Shown here: positions 49,150 through 56,490 of the stretch, piece by piece
Numbering within the stretch: position 1 is the stretch's first letter
How the letters are laid out: each line of letters opens with the position of its first letter
From: Crossiella sp. SN42
GTDB lineage: Bacteria; Actinomycetota; Actinomycetes; Mycobacteriales; Pseudonocardiaceae
Direction of reading: 5' to 3'
NCBI RefSeq assembly: GCF_023897065.1
Contig: NZ_JAMHIV010000044.1
Coordinates: forward strand, 1 to 64,000
Length of the DNA: 64,000 nt
Program-made: the position numbers and the translations under genes
The notes under the pieces: generated by a model
Seen by the model: only the letters and a program-made list of their open reading frames with translations
Databases searched by the model: none
Told to the model about the DNA's origin: nothing

Positions 49150-49317
49150 GGTGACCCTCCTGTTCCCGACCCGCGCACCCCCAGCGGCGCGCGTCGTACC
49201 GCGAAACCTAGGTCGGGTCCGTGAGCAGGGAAATCCAGATCGCGACAGGATGCGAGGCGCGATTCGGACAATCGGCGCGGTGGGTGGCACGTCCTGGGTA
49301 CGGCACGGGGAGTCAGC

Positions 49318-50298
49318 ATGATCTTGTTCGAGGGCCGGGATGTCGACGAGGTGCACGAGGTGGTCAGCACGCACTTCGCGCCGCACCGGCTGCGGGTGGT
49401 GGACAACCTGCCGCTGTCCGGGCGGTTCGTGGCCGCGCACGTCGGGGCGGTGTCGGTGTTCGAGCTGGGTTACGGCGCGGAGGTCGAGGTGCGACCGGGG
49501 GAGCTGCCCGACATCTACAACGTGCACCTGCCGCTGACCGGGCACGGGGACCTGCGGGTGGACCAGCACCAGGTCGGCACCGACAGCAGCGTGGTCGGGC
49601 CGGGGCAGCGGCTGCGGATGCGCTGGAGCGGGGACAGCAACACGCTGATCCTGCGCTTCACCCGCGCCGCCATCGACGAGGCGCTGGCGCTGCGGCTCGG
49701 CGACTCACCGGCCGCGCCGACCCGGTTCGAACCGGAGGTCGGCCCGGCGGCCCGGTCCTGGCTGCTGGCCATGCGCGTCTTCGCCGAACAGGCGGGCTCG
49801 GGACTGTTCGCCCGCTCGCCGCTGGCCGCCGCGCACTTCGAGCAGATGCTGGTGCACGGCCTGCTGGACAGCCAGCCGCACACCCTGGCCGAGGCGCTGG
49901 CCGAACCCGAACGGCCCGAGCTGCCGCAGGTGCTGCGCCGGGCCATGGCCTACTGCGAGGAGCACGCCGCCGAACCGGTCACCCCGGCGGACATGGCGCT
50001 GGCGGCCAGGGTCGGGGTGCGCTCACTGCAACGGGCCTTCCGCACCCACCTGGACACCACCCCGCTGGCCTACCTGTACCGGGTGCGGCTGGACCGGGCG
50101 CACCGGGACCTGCTGGCCATCGCCGAGGGCCGGGCCGGCGGTTCGGTCACCGATGTGGCGCTGCGCTGGGGTTTCACCCACCTCGGCCGGTTCGCCGCGC
50201 AGTACCGGCAGGCCTACGGGCGGCCGCCGGTGCACACCCTGCGCCAGGACCGGCCCCGGCTGCGGCTGGTCGGCGAGTCAGAGTCAGCCGTGTCCTGA
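49318..50298 (+). CDS. AraC-family transcriptional regulator
   Basis: 326 aa, ATG with GGGGAGTCAGC upstream. N-terminal cupin-like sensor domain of the AraC_binding_2 type (~20-170, 'LPDIYNVHLPLTGHGDL'), C-terminal double helix-turn-helix (~215-305: 'EPVTPADMALAARVGVRSLQRAFRTHL' and 'VTDVALRWGFTHLGRFAAQYRQAYGRPP'). The second segment contains the AraC signature. Target not evident; the convergent nitrilase and divergent ridA are candidates. Overlaps the nitrilase gene tail-to-tail by 15 nt. Confidence 0.93.
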   Translation: MILFEGRDVDEVHEVVSTHFAPHRLRVVDNLPLSGRFVAAHVGAVSVFELGYGAEVEVRPGELPDIYNVHLPLTGHGDLRVDQHQVGTDSSVVGPGQRLRMRWSGDSNTLILRFTRAAIDEALALRLGDSPAAPTRFEPEVGPAARSWLLAMRVFAEQAGSGLFARSPLAAAHFEQMLVHGLLDSQPHTLAEALAEPERPELPQVLRRAMAYCEEHAAEPVTPADMALAARVGVRSLQRAFRTHLDTTPLAYLYRVRLDRAHRDLLAIAEGRAGGSVTDVALRWGFTHLGRFAAQYRQAYGRPPVHTLRQDRPRLRLVGESESAVS

Positions 50299-50985
50299 CA
50301 GCCGCGCGCTGACCACCGCGCCGGTCTCCGGTCCCGCCGCGGCCAGCACCGAGCCGTCCGCGGCCCAGATCGTGGAATGCCCGGCGCAGCGGTCAAAACC
50401 GCCGCCGGTGGCGCCCGCGCAGCTGGCCATGGCCAGCTGCACGCCGTGCTCACTGGCCACCCGCCTTGCGCGGCGCTCCTGCTCGGCCAGCTCGGACTCC
50501 TCGTGCACCACGCCGGCCACGTATACGTCCATGCCCAGGGCCGCGGTGTCCGCCGCGTGCCGGGGCACGCCGGTGTCCCGGCAGACCGCCAGGCCCAGCC
50601 GCCAGCCGTCCACCGTCAGCACCACCGGCCCGGGGCCGGGCCGGAACCGCTCCGGCTCCGCGCCGCCCAGGTGCTGCTTGCGGTAGGCCACCCGGACGCC
50701 GTCGCCGTCGATGGCCAGCACGGCGATGTGCGGCCCGGCCACCGGCGCCCCGGCCAGCGCCAGCGCGCCGGTGTCCGCGCAGGCCTCCACGATCGGCCAC
50801 AGCCGGGCGTCCTCGGGACTGATCAGGTCGGCGGCCAGCTCGTAGCCGGTGAGCGACAGCTCGGGGAAGACCACCACCCTGGCCCCGGCCGCGCGCACGG
50901 TGGCGGCGTGGCTGACCGCGTTGCCGGCCACGTCGTGCGAGATGCAGGGCGGCTGGGCCACGGCGAGGGTCAGCGGCGCGCGCAA
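50284..50985 (-). CDS. carbon-nitrogen hydrolase (nitrilase superfamily)
   Basis: 233 aa, TTG start with GTGGAGTG about 9 nt upstream; the start lies 4 nt after the stop of lppM. The catalytic triad is complete: E42 in 'VVFPELSLTGYE', K103 in 'YRKQHLG', C135 in 'GLAVCRDTG'. It should hydrolyse an amide or nitrile via a thioester; short relatives include amidases and carbamoylases. Operon with lppM by spacing; the reason for pairing is unknown. Confidence 0.9.
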   Translation of the reverse strand: MRAPLTLAVAQPPCISHDVAGNAVSHAATVRAAGARVVVFPELSLTGYELAADLISPEDARLWPIVEACADTGALALAGAPVAGPHIAVLAIDGDGVRVAYRKQHLGGAEPERFRPGPGPVVLTVDGWRLGLAVCRDTGVPRHAADTAALGMDVYVAGVVHEESELAEQERRARRVASEHGVQLAMASCAGATGGGFDRCAGHSTIWAADGSVLAAAGPETGAVVSARLSGHG

Positions 50986-50989
50986 CGGC

Positions 50990-51658
50990 TCACTCCACGG
51001 GGTCGAGGCGGGCGACGTAGCGCCGGTGCGCCACGAAGGCCATCACGTACACCAGCAGCGCCACCCCGCCGGAACCACCCGCGACCACCATCGCCCAGTA
51101 CTCCCAGGACTCGGTGCGCTGGTCGGCGTAGGACACCGTGGCGGCCAGCTCGGTGATCTCCCCGGCCTTGGGCGACCAGCCGATGCCGTCGGTGAGGTGC
51201 TTGCCGTTGGTGCTGGCGATCCGGCCGGGGAAGCTGATCTTCAACTGGACATCGGTGCGCTCCGGCGCCAGCGAGGTCAGGTCGACCGCCCCGGACAGCG
51301 TCACCAGGCCGCCGGAGCGGCGCAGCTGCAACCGGTAGTTGGTGGAGAGCAGCTCGGTGGCGCTGGCCAGCCCGCGCAGCTCCTCGAAGGTCAGCCCGTT
51401 GAAGAACAGCTGCGAGCCCGAGTAGCCGTCCCTGCTGTGCGGCAGCACCCGCACCCGGCTGGCCAGCTCGGCAGGCACCTTCAGCTGCGGGCCCAGGTCA
51501 CCCTCGCGGGTCGGCAGGGTGAGCAGCACCAGCTCGCCGGAGACCCGGTCGTCCTCGGTGACCGCCATGGTCAGCGAGGCGCGCACGCAGCCGGAGAGGA
51601 AGAACGCGCACAGCAGCCCGAGCAGTGGCAGGGCGAGGAGTCGCCGTGACAGGGGCAC
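50990..51658 (-). CDS. lppM: lipoprotein with DUF3153 domain, LppM-like
   Basis: 222 aa from GTG 51658. Lipoprotein signal peptide ending 'LSGC' (lipobox, Cys ~23), beta-rich DUF3153 domain with 'ASLTMAVTEDDRVSGELVLL' and 'VTLSGAVDLTSLAPERTDVQLKISFPG', and a C-terminal membrane helix ('WAMVVAGGSGGVALLVYVMAF'). M. tuberculosis LppM (Rv2171) is an envelope protein that has been linked to phagosome processing. Here it sits in the same order after metF, with the same orientation relative to the block. CAGGAT lies 6 nt before the start (leaderless, C variant). Confidence 0.85.
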   Translation of the reverse strand: MPLSRRLLALPLLGLLCAFFLSGCVRASLTMAVTEDDRVSGELVLLTLPTREGDLGPQLKVPAELASRVRVLPHSRDGYSGSQLFFNGLTFEELRGLASATELLSTNYRLQLRRSGGLVTLSGAVDLTSLAPERTDVQLKISFPGRIASTNGKHLTDGIGWSPKAGEITELAATVSYADQRTESWEYWAMVVAGGSGGVALLVYVMAFVAHRRYVARLDPVE

Positions 51659-51739
51659 CGGATCATCCTGCCAGCCATTCGAGTGACGTGTCGTTGCCAG
51701 CGCACAAGAATCCGAAAGCACCCGGCCGGAGCAGCCAGG

Positions 51740-51745
51740 TAGCGT
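51740..51745 (+). promoter_or_regulatory. -10 element TAGCGT, leaderless start
   Basis: TAGCGT lies 7 nt before ATG 51753; divergent from the lppM promoter (CAGGAT at 51670-51665, minus strand). Confidence 0.55.
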
Positions 51746-51752
51746 CCCGGTC

Positions 51753-53438
51753 ATGTCCGCGACCGAAGGCGTCCACCAGATCAGCGAGCGGTACGTGCGA
51801 GATTTCGCCGCGCTCGACCCGAACACCGCCACCTACCTCGGTGTCCCTGGTCATGACCACAAGCTCACCGACTACTCGCCGGAGGGCCACGCCGCCCGCG
51901 CCGAGCTGAACCGCACCGCCCTGCGCGACCTGCGCGCCGCCACCGCCGCGGACGCCGACGAGCAGGCCGCCAAGGACGTCTTCCTGGAGCGGGTCGGGCT
52001 GAGCGTGGAACGGCACGAGGCCGGGCTGGACGCCAGCGAGCTCAACGTCATCGCCAGCCCGGTGCACGAGCTGCGGCAGACCTTCGACCTGATGCCCAGC
52101 GGCACCGCGGAGGACTGGGCGGTGATCTCCACCCGGCTCGGCGGCATGCCGGTCGCGCTCGACCAGGTGCGCGCCGCGCTCAGCCACTCCGCGGCCAAGG
52201 GCCGGACCTCGGCGATCCGGCAGGTCCGCCGGGTGGCCGAGCAGTGCGAGACCTGGGCGGGCCGCCGCGGCGGGGAGTCCTTCTTCAGCACCATGGTCGC
52301 CGCCGCCGAGCAGGTCGACGGGGTGTCCCCGGCGCTGACCGCCGACCTGCGCGCGCACGCCGAGGCCGCCTCGGCCGCCTACGCCGACTTCGGCCGGTTC
52401 CTGCGCGAGGAGCTCGCGCCCAGCGCCCCGGAGAAGGACGCGGTCGGCCTTGAGGTCTACCAGCTGTCCTCCCGGTTCTTCACCGGCGCCGCCCTGGACC
52501 TGCAGGAGGCCTACGAGTGGGGCTGGGAGGAGTTCTCCCGGATCGAGTCGGAGATGAAGCAGGTCGCAGGCCGGATCAAGCCGGGAGCCACGCTGGCCGA
52601 GGCGGCCGCCGCGCTGGACGCCGACCCGCGCTACCGGGTGCACGGCCAGGACGCCTTCCAGCGCTGGATGCAGGAGCTCTCCGACCGGGCGCTGACCGAC
52701 CTGCGCGGCGTGCACTTCGAGATCCCGGACCGGCTGATGGCCCTGGAATGCCGGATCGCCCCGCCCGGCGGCACCGTCGGCGCCTACTACACCGGCCCCA
52801 CCGACGACTTCTCCCGCCCCGGCCGGATGTGGTGGTCGGTGCCCGCGGACAAGGAGGACTTCTCCACCTGGCGCGAGGTCTCCACCGTCTACCACGAGGG
52901 CGTGCCGGGCCATCACCTGCAGATCGCCACCGCGGTGCACGAGGCCGAGCGGCTCAACACCTTCCAGCGCCTGCTGTGCTGGGTCTCCGGCCACGGCGAG
53001 GGCTGGGCGCTCTACGCCGAGCGGCTCATGCGCGAGCTGGGCTACCTCGACGACGACGGCAACCTGCTGGGCATGCTGGACGCGCACCTGTTCCGCGCGG
53101 CCAGGGTGATCGTGGACATCGGCATGCACCTGGAGCTGACCATCCCGGCCGGCTCCGGCTTCCACCCCGGCGAGCGCTGGACCCCGGAACTGGGCCTGGA
53201 GTTCATGCTCACCAGGACCATCACCGACGCCACCCACGTGCGCGACGAGATCGACCGGTACCTGGGCTGGCCGGGCCAGGCCCCCTCGTACAAGCTCGGC
53301 GAACGGCTCTGGCTGCAAGCCCGCGACGAGGCCAAGCAGCGCGAGGGCGCGGACTTCGACCTCAAGCGCTTCCACGAGCGCGCGCTGAAGATGGGCGCGA
53401 TGGGGCTGGACCTGCTTCGCGACCGGCTCGGGGCTTAG
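51753..53438 (+). CDS. DUF885-family putative zinc peptidase
   Basis: 561 aa, cytoplasmic (no signal peptide). The defining motif 'VYHEGVPGHHLQIA' (HEGxPGHH) at ~388 and 'HGEGWALYAERL' (~418) are the predicted zinc ligands and Glu of the DUF885 family, structurally related to M32/M1-like peptidases. The N-terminal half is helical and rich in 'RAAL/RLG' repeats. Family length 550-600 fits a full-length gene. Substrate unknown. Convergent with the GNAT gene, overlapping by 4 nt. Confidence 0.88.
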   Translation: MSATEGVHQISERYVRDFAALDPNTATYLGVPGHDHKLTDYSPEGHAARAELNRTALRDLRAATAADADEQAAKDVFLERVGLSVERHEAGLDASELNVIASPVHELRQTFDLMPSGTAEDWAVISTRLGGMPVALDQVRAALSHSAAKGRTSAIRQVRRVAEQCETWAGRRGGESFFSTMVAAAEQVDGVSPALTADLRAHAEAASAAYADFGRFLREELAPSAPEKDAVGLEVYQLSSRFFTGAALDLQEAYEWGWEEFSRIESEMKQVAGRIKPGATLAEAAAALDADPRYRVHGQDAFQRWMQELSDRALTDLRGVHFEIPDRLMALECRIAPPGGTVGAYYTGPTDDFSRPGRMWWSVPADKEDFSTWREVSTVYHEGVPGHHLQIATAVHEAERLNTFQRLLCWVSGHGEGWALYAERLMRELGYLDDDGNLLGMLDAHLFRAARVIVDIGMHLELTIPAGSGFHPGERWTPELGLEFMLTRTITDATHVRDEIDRYLGWPGQAPSYKLGERLWLQARDEAKQREGADFDLKRFHERALKMGAMGLDLLRDRLGA

Positions 53439-54010
53439 GGATCCAGCGGTAGCCGGCGGCCCAGGACCGCGAAGGGTCTTGGGTCGCCGGTGAAGGTGTA
53501 GTGCCGCAGCACGTCCTGGAAGCCCAGGCGGCGGTACAGCTTCCACGCCCGGGACGGGCCCTCCGGGGTGGACAGCAGCACGGTGCCGGAGTCGGTGCGG
53601 GACATCAGCCCGCGCAGCAGCTGCTCGCCGAGACCCTGGCCCTGGGCGTCCGGGCGCACGTGCAGCTCGGTCAGCTCGAAGTAGTCGCCCATCCACTGGT
53701 GCACCACGTTCGGCGCCGCGATCGCGGTCAGCCCGCGCCGGACCTGCTCGTGCCACCACTGCCCGCTCGCGCCGCGGTAGCCGTAGCCGATCCCGGCCAG
53801 CGCGCCCTGCTCGTCGTAGGCCCCCACGCAGCGCCAGCCCGCGCGGACCATGTGCGCCAGCCACATCGGGGCCCGCTGCTGCACGGTGCTCGGCGGGTAC
53901 CGCATCGCCGCCACGTACAGCGCCAGGGCCTCACCCAGCCGCATGCGGAGGTCGTCGGCGGTCAGCTCGACGACGGTCTCGCTGATGCCGGGATGCTCTG
54001 CTGCGCTCAC
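53435..54010 (-). CDS. GNAT-family N-acetyltransferase (Rv2170 position)
   Basis: 191 aa. Acetyl-CoA-binding motif A 'ELTELHVRPDAQGQGLGEQLLRGLM' with the Q/RxxGxG/A turn, and motif B 'PSRAWKLYRRLGFQDVLRHY' near the end. By order (after lppM) it corresponds to Rv2170. In M. tuberculosis that protein acetylates isocitrate lyase-like targets, but transfer of that function is not justified. GTG 54010 is chosen; the upstream TGTGAT at 6 nt resembles the leaderless -10, and a longer frame would run across the LexA promoter. Confidence 0.88.
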   Translation of the reverse strand: MSAAEHPGISETVVELTADDLRMRLGEALALYVAAMRYPPSTVQQRAPMWLAHMVRAGWRCVGAYDEQGALAGIGYGYRGASGQWWHEQVRRGLTAIAAPNVVHQWMGDYFELTELHVRPDAQGQGLGEQLLRGLMSRTDSGTVLLSTPEGPSRAWKLYRRLGFQDVLRHYTFTGDPRPFAVLGRRLPLDP

Positions 54011-54068
54011 CGTCTCATCACACCATGACCCGCCCGCGTCGCGGTGTTCCGCCCCACGTCGAGATGGG

Positions 54069-54122
54069 TTGAGCATTGTCGGTCCCCCAGGCTAGTGTGG
54101 AGTCGTTCGAACGCATGTTCGA
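54069..54122 (+). promoter_or_regulatory. LexA-controlled promoter (SOS box)
   Basis: TTGAGC (54069-54074), 18 nt, TAGTGT (54093-54098), then a perfect SOS box TCGAAC-GCAT-GTTCGA (54107-54122) covering about +2 to +17. TCGAAC-N4-GTTCGA is the actinobacterial LexA consensus. It controls the HEPN gene downstream; leader ~135 nt. Confidence 0.8.
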
Positions 54123-54144
54123 TAGATCATGTGTTCGGGCCAAG

Positions 54145-54181
54145 CCGGGCGGCGGGGTGGGGGAAGCACCTCGCCGCCCGG
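54145..54181 (+). repeat. leader hairpin upstream of the HEPN gene
   Basis: Perfect 10-bp stem CCGGGCGGCG / CGCCGCCCGG, 17-nt loop, inside the leader. An ATG-initiated 33-codon frame (54129-54230) spans it and stops one base before the HEPN ribosome site. Confidence 0.4.
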
Positions 54182-54240
54182 CGCCGCCGGCTTCCCCTCG
54201 GCGGAGTCGTCCTTTGTGGTGACGTCTTGAGGAGGCCGTG

Positions 54241-54684
54241 ATGTCTGTCCCCGTCCACTTCCCGATCCAGCGGCGCAACTCCCCCGAGCTGCCCTACCGG
54301 CCGCGCACGGGTCCGGTGGCCGCGGCCGGTCTGCTCGCCCAGGCCCAGCGCGGCCTGGAGAACGCGCGCCGGGAGCCGCAGCCCGCCGAGCGCTACGCCG
54401 TGGCGCACCTGGCCGCACTGCGCGCCGCCGCCTCGGTGCTGGCCATCCGGGCGCGTCCCCGCCCGGGCAAGAACCGCCCGACCAGCGTGTGGGTCCTGCT
54501 CGCGCACGCAGCTCCTGAGCTGCGCGAATGGGCCGCCTTCTACGCCGCGGGCGCCAACCGCAGGGCGCAGGTGCAGGCCGGCATCACCCGGCTGGTCAGC
54601 CAGCGCGACGCCGACGACCTGCTCCGGCAGACCGAGGACTTCCTCGTGCTCGCCGAGCGGGTCCTGCACGAGGCAGACAGGTGA
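54241..54684 (+). CDS. SAV_6107-family HEPN-domain protein, LexA-regulated
   Basis: 147 aa. 'LLAQAQRGLENARREPQPAERYAVAHLAALRAAASVLAIRARPRPG' and 'TSVWVLLAHAAPELREWAAFYAAGANRRAQV' form the helical HEPN-like domain of the SAV_6107 family. The HEPN RNase motif RxxxxH is not evident, so catalysis is unproven. ATG preceded by GGAGG (54231-54235). The SOS box upstream predicts induction by DNA damage. Ends in a GTGA overlap with the MDMPI-like gene. Confidence 0.8.
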   Translation: MSVPVHFPIQRRNSPELPYRPRTGPVAAAGLLAQAQRGLENARREPQPAERYAVAHLAALRAAASVLAIRARPRPGKNRPTSVWVLLAHAAPELREWAAFYAAGANRRAQVQAGITRLVSQRDADDLLRQTEDFLVLAERVLHEADR

Positions 54685-55451
54685 GCGGGCAGGCCCTCAT
54701 CGATCCGGCCCGGCTGCTCGACACCCTGCGCGCCGAAGGAGAACTGCTCGCCGTGTGCGCTGCCGGGGCCGACCTCGGCAGCGCCGTGCCCGCGTGGCCG
54801 CGGCGGACCCTCGGTGAGGCGGTCCGCGCGGCCGCGCACGGCTACCGGCTCGCCCTGAGCTGGCTGCGCACCGGGGCTCCGCCGCTGGTCACCCCGGCCG
54901 AGCAAGAACCGGCGGAGCCGCTGCCGGACCAGCTGCGCAGCGGTTTGCGCGAGCTGGCCGAGGAGCTGGCCGCGCACGATCCGTACGCGCCCTGCCCGAC
55001 CTGGTGGCCCGCCGACTCCAGCTACGGGTTCTGGCGGCGGCGGATCGCGCACGAGAGCACACTGCACCGGGTGGACGCGCAGTCCGCCGCGGGCGAGCAG
55101 TTGCTGGAGATCGCGCCGGAGTTCGCCGTGGACGGCGTGGACGAGGCGCTGCTGCTGTGGCTGGGCTACCGGCTGGGGCGGCTGGGCATCACCGGCCCGC
55201 AGCGCGGCACGGTCGGCCTGCGCACCGGCGGCCACGCCTGGCTGGTGCACACCGGCCCCGAGGGCACGGTGGCCGAACGCGTCTCCGCCACCGAGGCGGC
55301 GGGCGCGGACGGGCTGGTCACCGGCGAGCCCATGTCGGTCTACCTGTGGCTGTGGGGCCGGGTGCCGGACCGTACGGTCACCCTGGCCGGTAGCAGGGAC
55401 GCCACCGCCCAGCTGTGGGCGCTGCTGAGGCTGGCCACCACCGCGGGTTGA
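54681..55451 (+). CDS. maleylpyruvate isomerase-like (mycothiol-dependent/DinB-fold) protein
   Basis: 256 aa. A helical N-terminal four-helix bundle with Trp-rich conserved sites ('PTWWPADSSYGFWRRRIAHESTLHRVDAQSA') matches the MDMPI_N/DinB fold, with the 'HE..LHR.DA' metal site. The C-terminal domain (~170-256) is the MDMPI_C beta sheet ('VYLWLWGR'). Members use mycothiol for detoxification or isomerisation reactions; the substrate here is unknown. GTG 54681 overlaps the HEPN stop (GTGA), so it is translationally coupled and shares the SOS promoter. Confidence 0.85.
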   Translation: MSGQALIDPARLLDTLRAEGELLAVCAAGADLGSAVPAWPRRTLGEAVRAAAHGYRLALSWLRTGAPPLVTPAEQEPAEPLPDQLRSGLRELAEELAAHDPYAPCPTWWPADSSYGFWRRRIAHESTLHRVDAQSAAGEQLLEIAPEFAVDGVDEALLLWLGYRLGRLGITGPQRGTVGLRTGGHAWLVHTGPEGTVAERVSATEAAGADGLVTGEPMSVYLWLWGRVPDRTVTLAGSRDATAQLWALLRLATTAG

Positions 55452-55478
55452 CATTGACGTTGCGTCAACTTCTACCGT
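55448..55478 (+). promoter_or_regulatory. MerR-type promoter with 19-bp spacer and operator
   Basis: TTGACA (55448-55453), a 19-nt spacer, TACCGT (55473-55478): the over-long spacer that MerR-family activators untwist. The spacer contains the perfect palindrome TTGACG-TTG-CGTCAA (55454-55468). It lies 36 nt upstream of the MerR gene, implying autoactivation. Confidence 0.85.
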
Positions 55479-55513
55479 TGACCTCACCGAACGACAACGG
55501 GAGGTGAGCCGCG

Positions 55514-56263
55514 GTGGAGTGGTCCATCCAGGACATCGCGCGCTCGGCAGGCACCACCAGCCGCACCCTGCGCCACTACGGCCAGCTGGGGCTGCTGCCG
55601 CCGAGCCGGGTGGGGAGCAACGGTTACCGGTACTACGACCAGAGCTCCCTCGTGCGCCTGCAACGGATTCTGCTGTTGCGGGAGCTCGGCCTCAGCCTCC
55701 CGATGATCTCCGAGGTGCTCGATGGGCAGCGGGACACCGCCGCCGCGTTGCGCACCCACCTGAAGCTGCTGGAACAGGAGCGGCAGCGGATCGGGCGGCA
55801 GATCGAGTCGGTGCGGACCACGTTGCGGAAGACGGAAGAAGGTGAAGAACTGATGGCTGCCGAGGTTTTCGACGGTTTTGACCACACGAAGTACGAGCAG
55901 GAGGTGACCGAGCGCTGGGGCAAGGAGACCTACCAGCGCGGTGACCGGTGGTGGCGCGGGCTCGGTGAGGACGGCCGCAAGGCGCACCTCGACGAGCAGG
56001 CGGAGATCGCCACCGGCCTGGCCGGGGCCGCGGCCGCCGGCCGGGACCCCGGTGACGAGGAGGTGCAGGCGATCGTGGCCCGGCACTACGAGTGGGTGGT
56101 CGAGGGCTGGCAGGGCAGGCGGCCCACCGCGGAGCAGTTCCGGGGGCTCGGCGAGATGTACGTGCAGGACGAGCGGTTCGCGGCGAACTACGAGAAGTTC
56201 GGCACGGGCGTCACCGAGTTCATCAGGGACGCGATGGCGGTCTACGCCGACCGCCGGCTGTAA
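55514..56263 (+). CDS. TipA-type MerR-family transcriptional activator
   Basis: 249 aa, GTG with GGGAGGTGAG upstream. N-terminal MerR domain ('WSIQDIARSAGTTSRTLRHYGQLGLLPPSRVGSNGYRYYD', 1-70), dimerisation coiled coil (~75-115), and C-terminal TipAS antibiotic-binding domain (~130-249; 'YEWVVEGWQGRRPTAEQFRGLGEMYVQDERF' with the globin-like pattern). In Streptomyces TipAL is activated by covalent binding of thiopeptides via a Cys in TipAS; no Cys is seen at the corresponding place here, so ligand recognition may be non-covalent. The YrlA RNA promoter follows its stop directly. Confidence 0.9.
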   Translation: MEWSIQDIARSAGTTSRTLRHYGQLGLLPPSRVGSNGYRYYDQSSLVRLQRILLLRELGLSLPMISEVLDGQRDTAAALRTHLKLLEQERQRIGRQIESVRTTLRKTEEGEELMAAEVFDGFDHTKYEQEVTERWGKETYQRGDRWWRGLGEDGRKAHLDEQAEIATGLAGAAAAGRDPGDEEVQAIVARHYEWVVEGWQGRRPTAEQFRGLGEMYVQDERFAANYEKFGTGVTEFIRDAMAVYADRRL

Positions 56264-56269
56264 ATTCGG

Positions 56270-56298
56270 TTGGGGCAGCTGGACATTCCGGCTACTGT
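56270..56298 (+). promoter_or_regulatory. promoter of the Y RNA
   Basis: TTGGGG (56270-56275), 17-nt spacer, TACTGT (56293-56298). The predicted start (~56304-56305) coincides with the first base of the RNA's closing stem. Confidence 0.7.
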
Positions 56299-56303
56299 TC
56301 CTC

Positions 56304-56454
56304 ATGTGCCCGGTGCGCAGGCAACGGTTACTTCCACTCTGTAATGGCGAGGTCGCGGGTTCGAATCCCGTCCAGACTTCGGGTCTGGTAGCTCAGTCCG
56401 GTAGAGCACGCGTACCGTCGCCGACTTTGATCTCGGGCACACCTAATCTTTTTT
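56304..56454 (+). ncRNA. yrlA: YrlA: bacterial Y RNA with permuted tRNA-like domain
   Basis: About 150 nt. The ends pair: TGTGCCCG (56305-56312) with CGGGCACA (56434-56441). A second helix pairs GGC-A-ACGGT (56320-56328) with ACCGT-C-GCC (56414-56422), the Ro60-binding stem with a mismatch. Inside lies a tRNA mimic in permuted order: T-arm GCGGG-TTCGAAT-CCCGT (56355-56371), acceptor 3' strand CCAGAC (56372-56377), loop TTCGG, acceptor 5' strand GTCTGG (56383-56388), then D-arm GCTC-9nt-GAGC (56391-56407). A U-rich tail (TCTTTTTT, ~56448-56454) ends it. It sits directly in front of the Ro60 gene, as in other bacteria. Confidence 0.9.
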
Positions 56455-56490
56455 CGTTACCACACAAGGGAAATCCTCGGGGGGTGTTCC

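Noticed and set aside
54129-54230. Annotating the 33-codon leader frame as a gene
   Set aside because: No ribosome site before its ATG and the frame spans a strong hairpin; kept only as an observation.
56354-56408. tRNA gene (T-arm and D-arm sequences)
   Set aside because: The T-arm comes before the D-arm, there is no anticodon arm, and the outer sequences pair with each other; with a Ro60 gene next door the permuted order is that of YrlA, not a tRNA or split tRNA.
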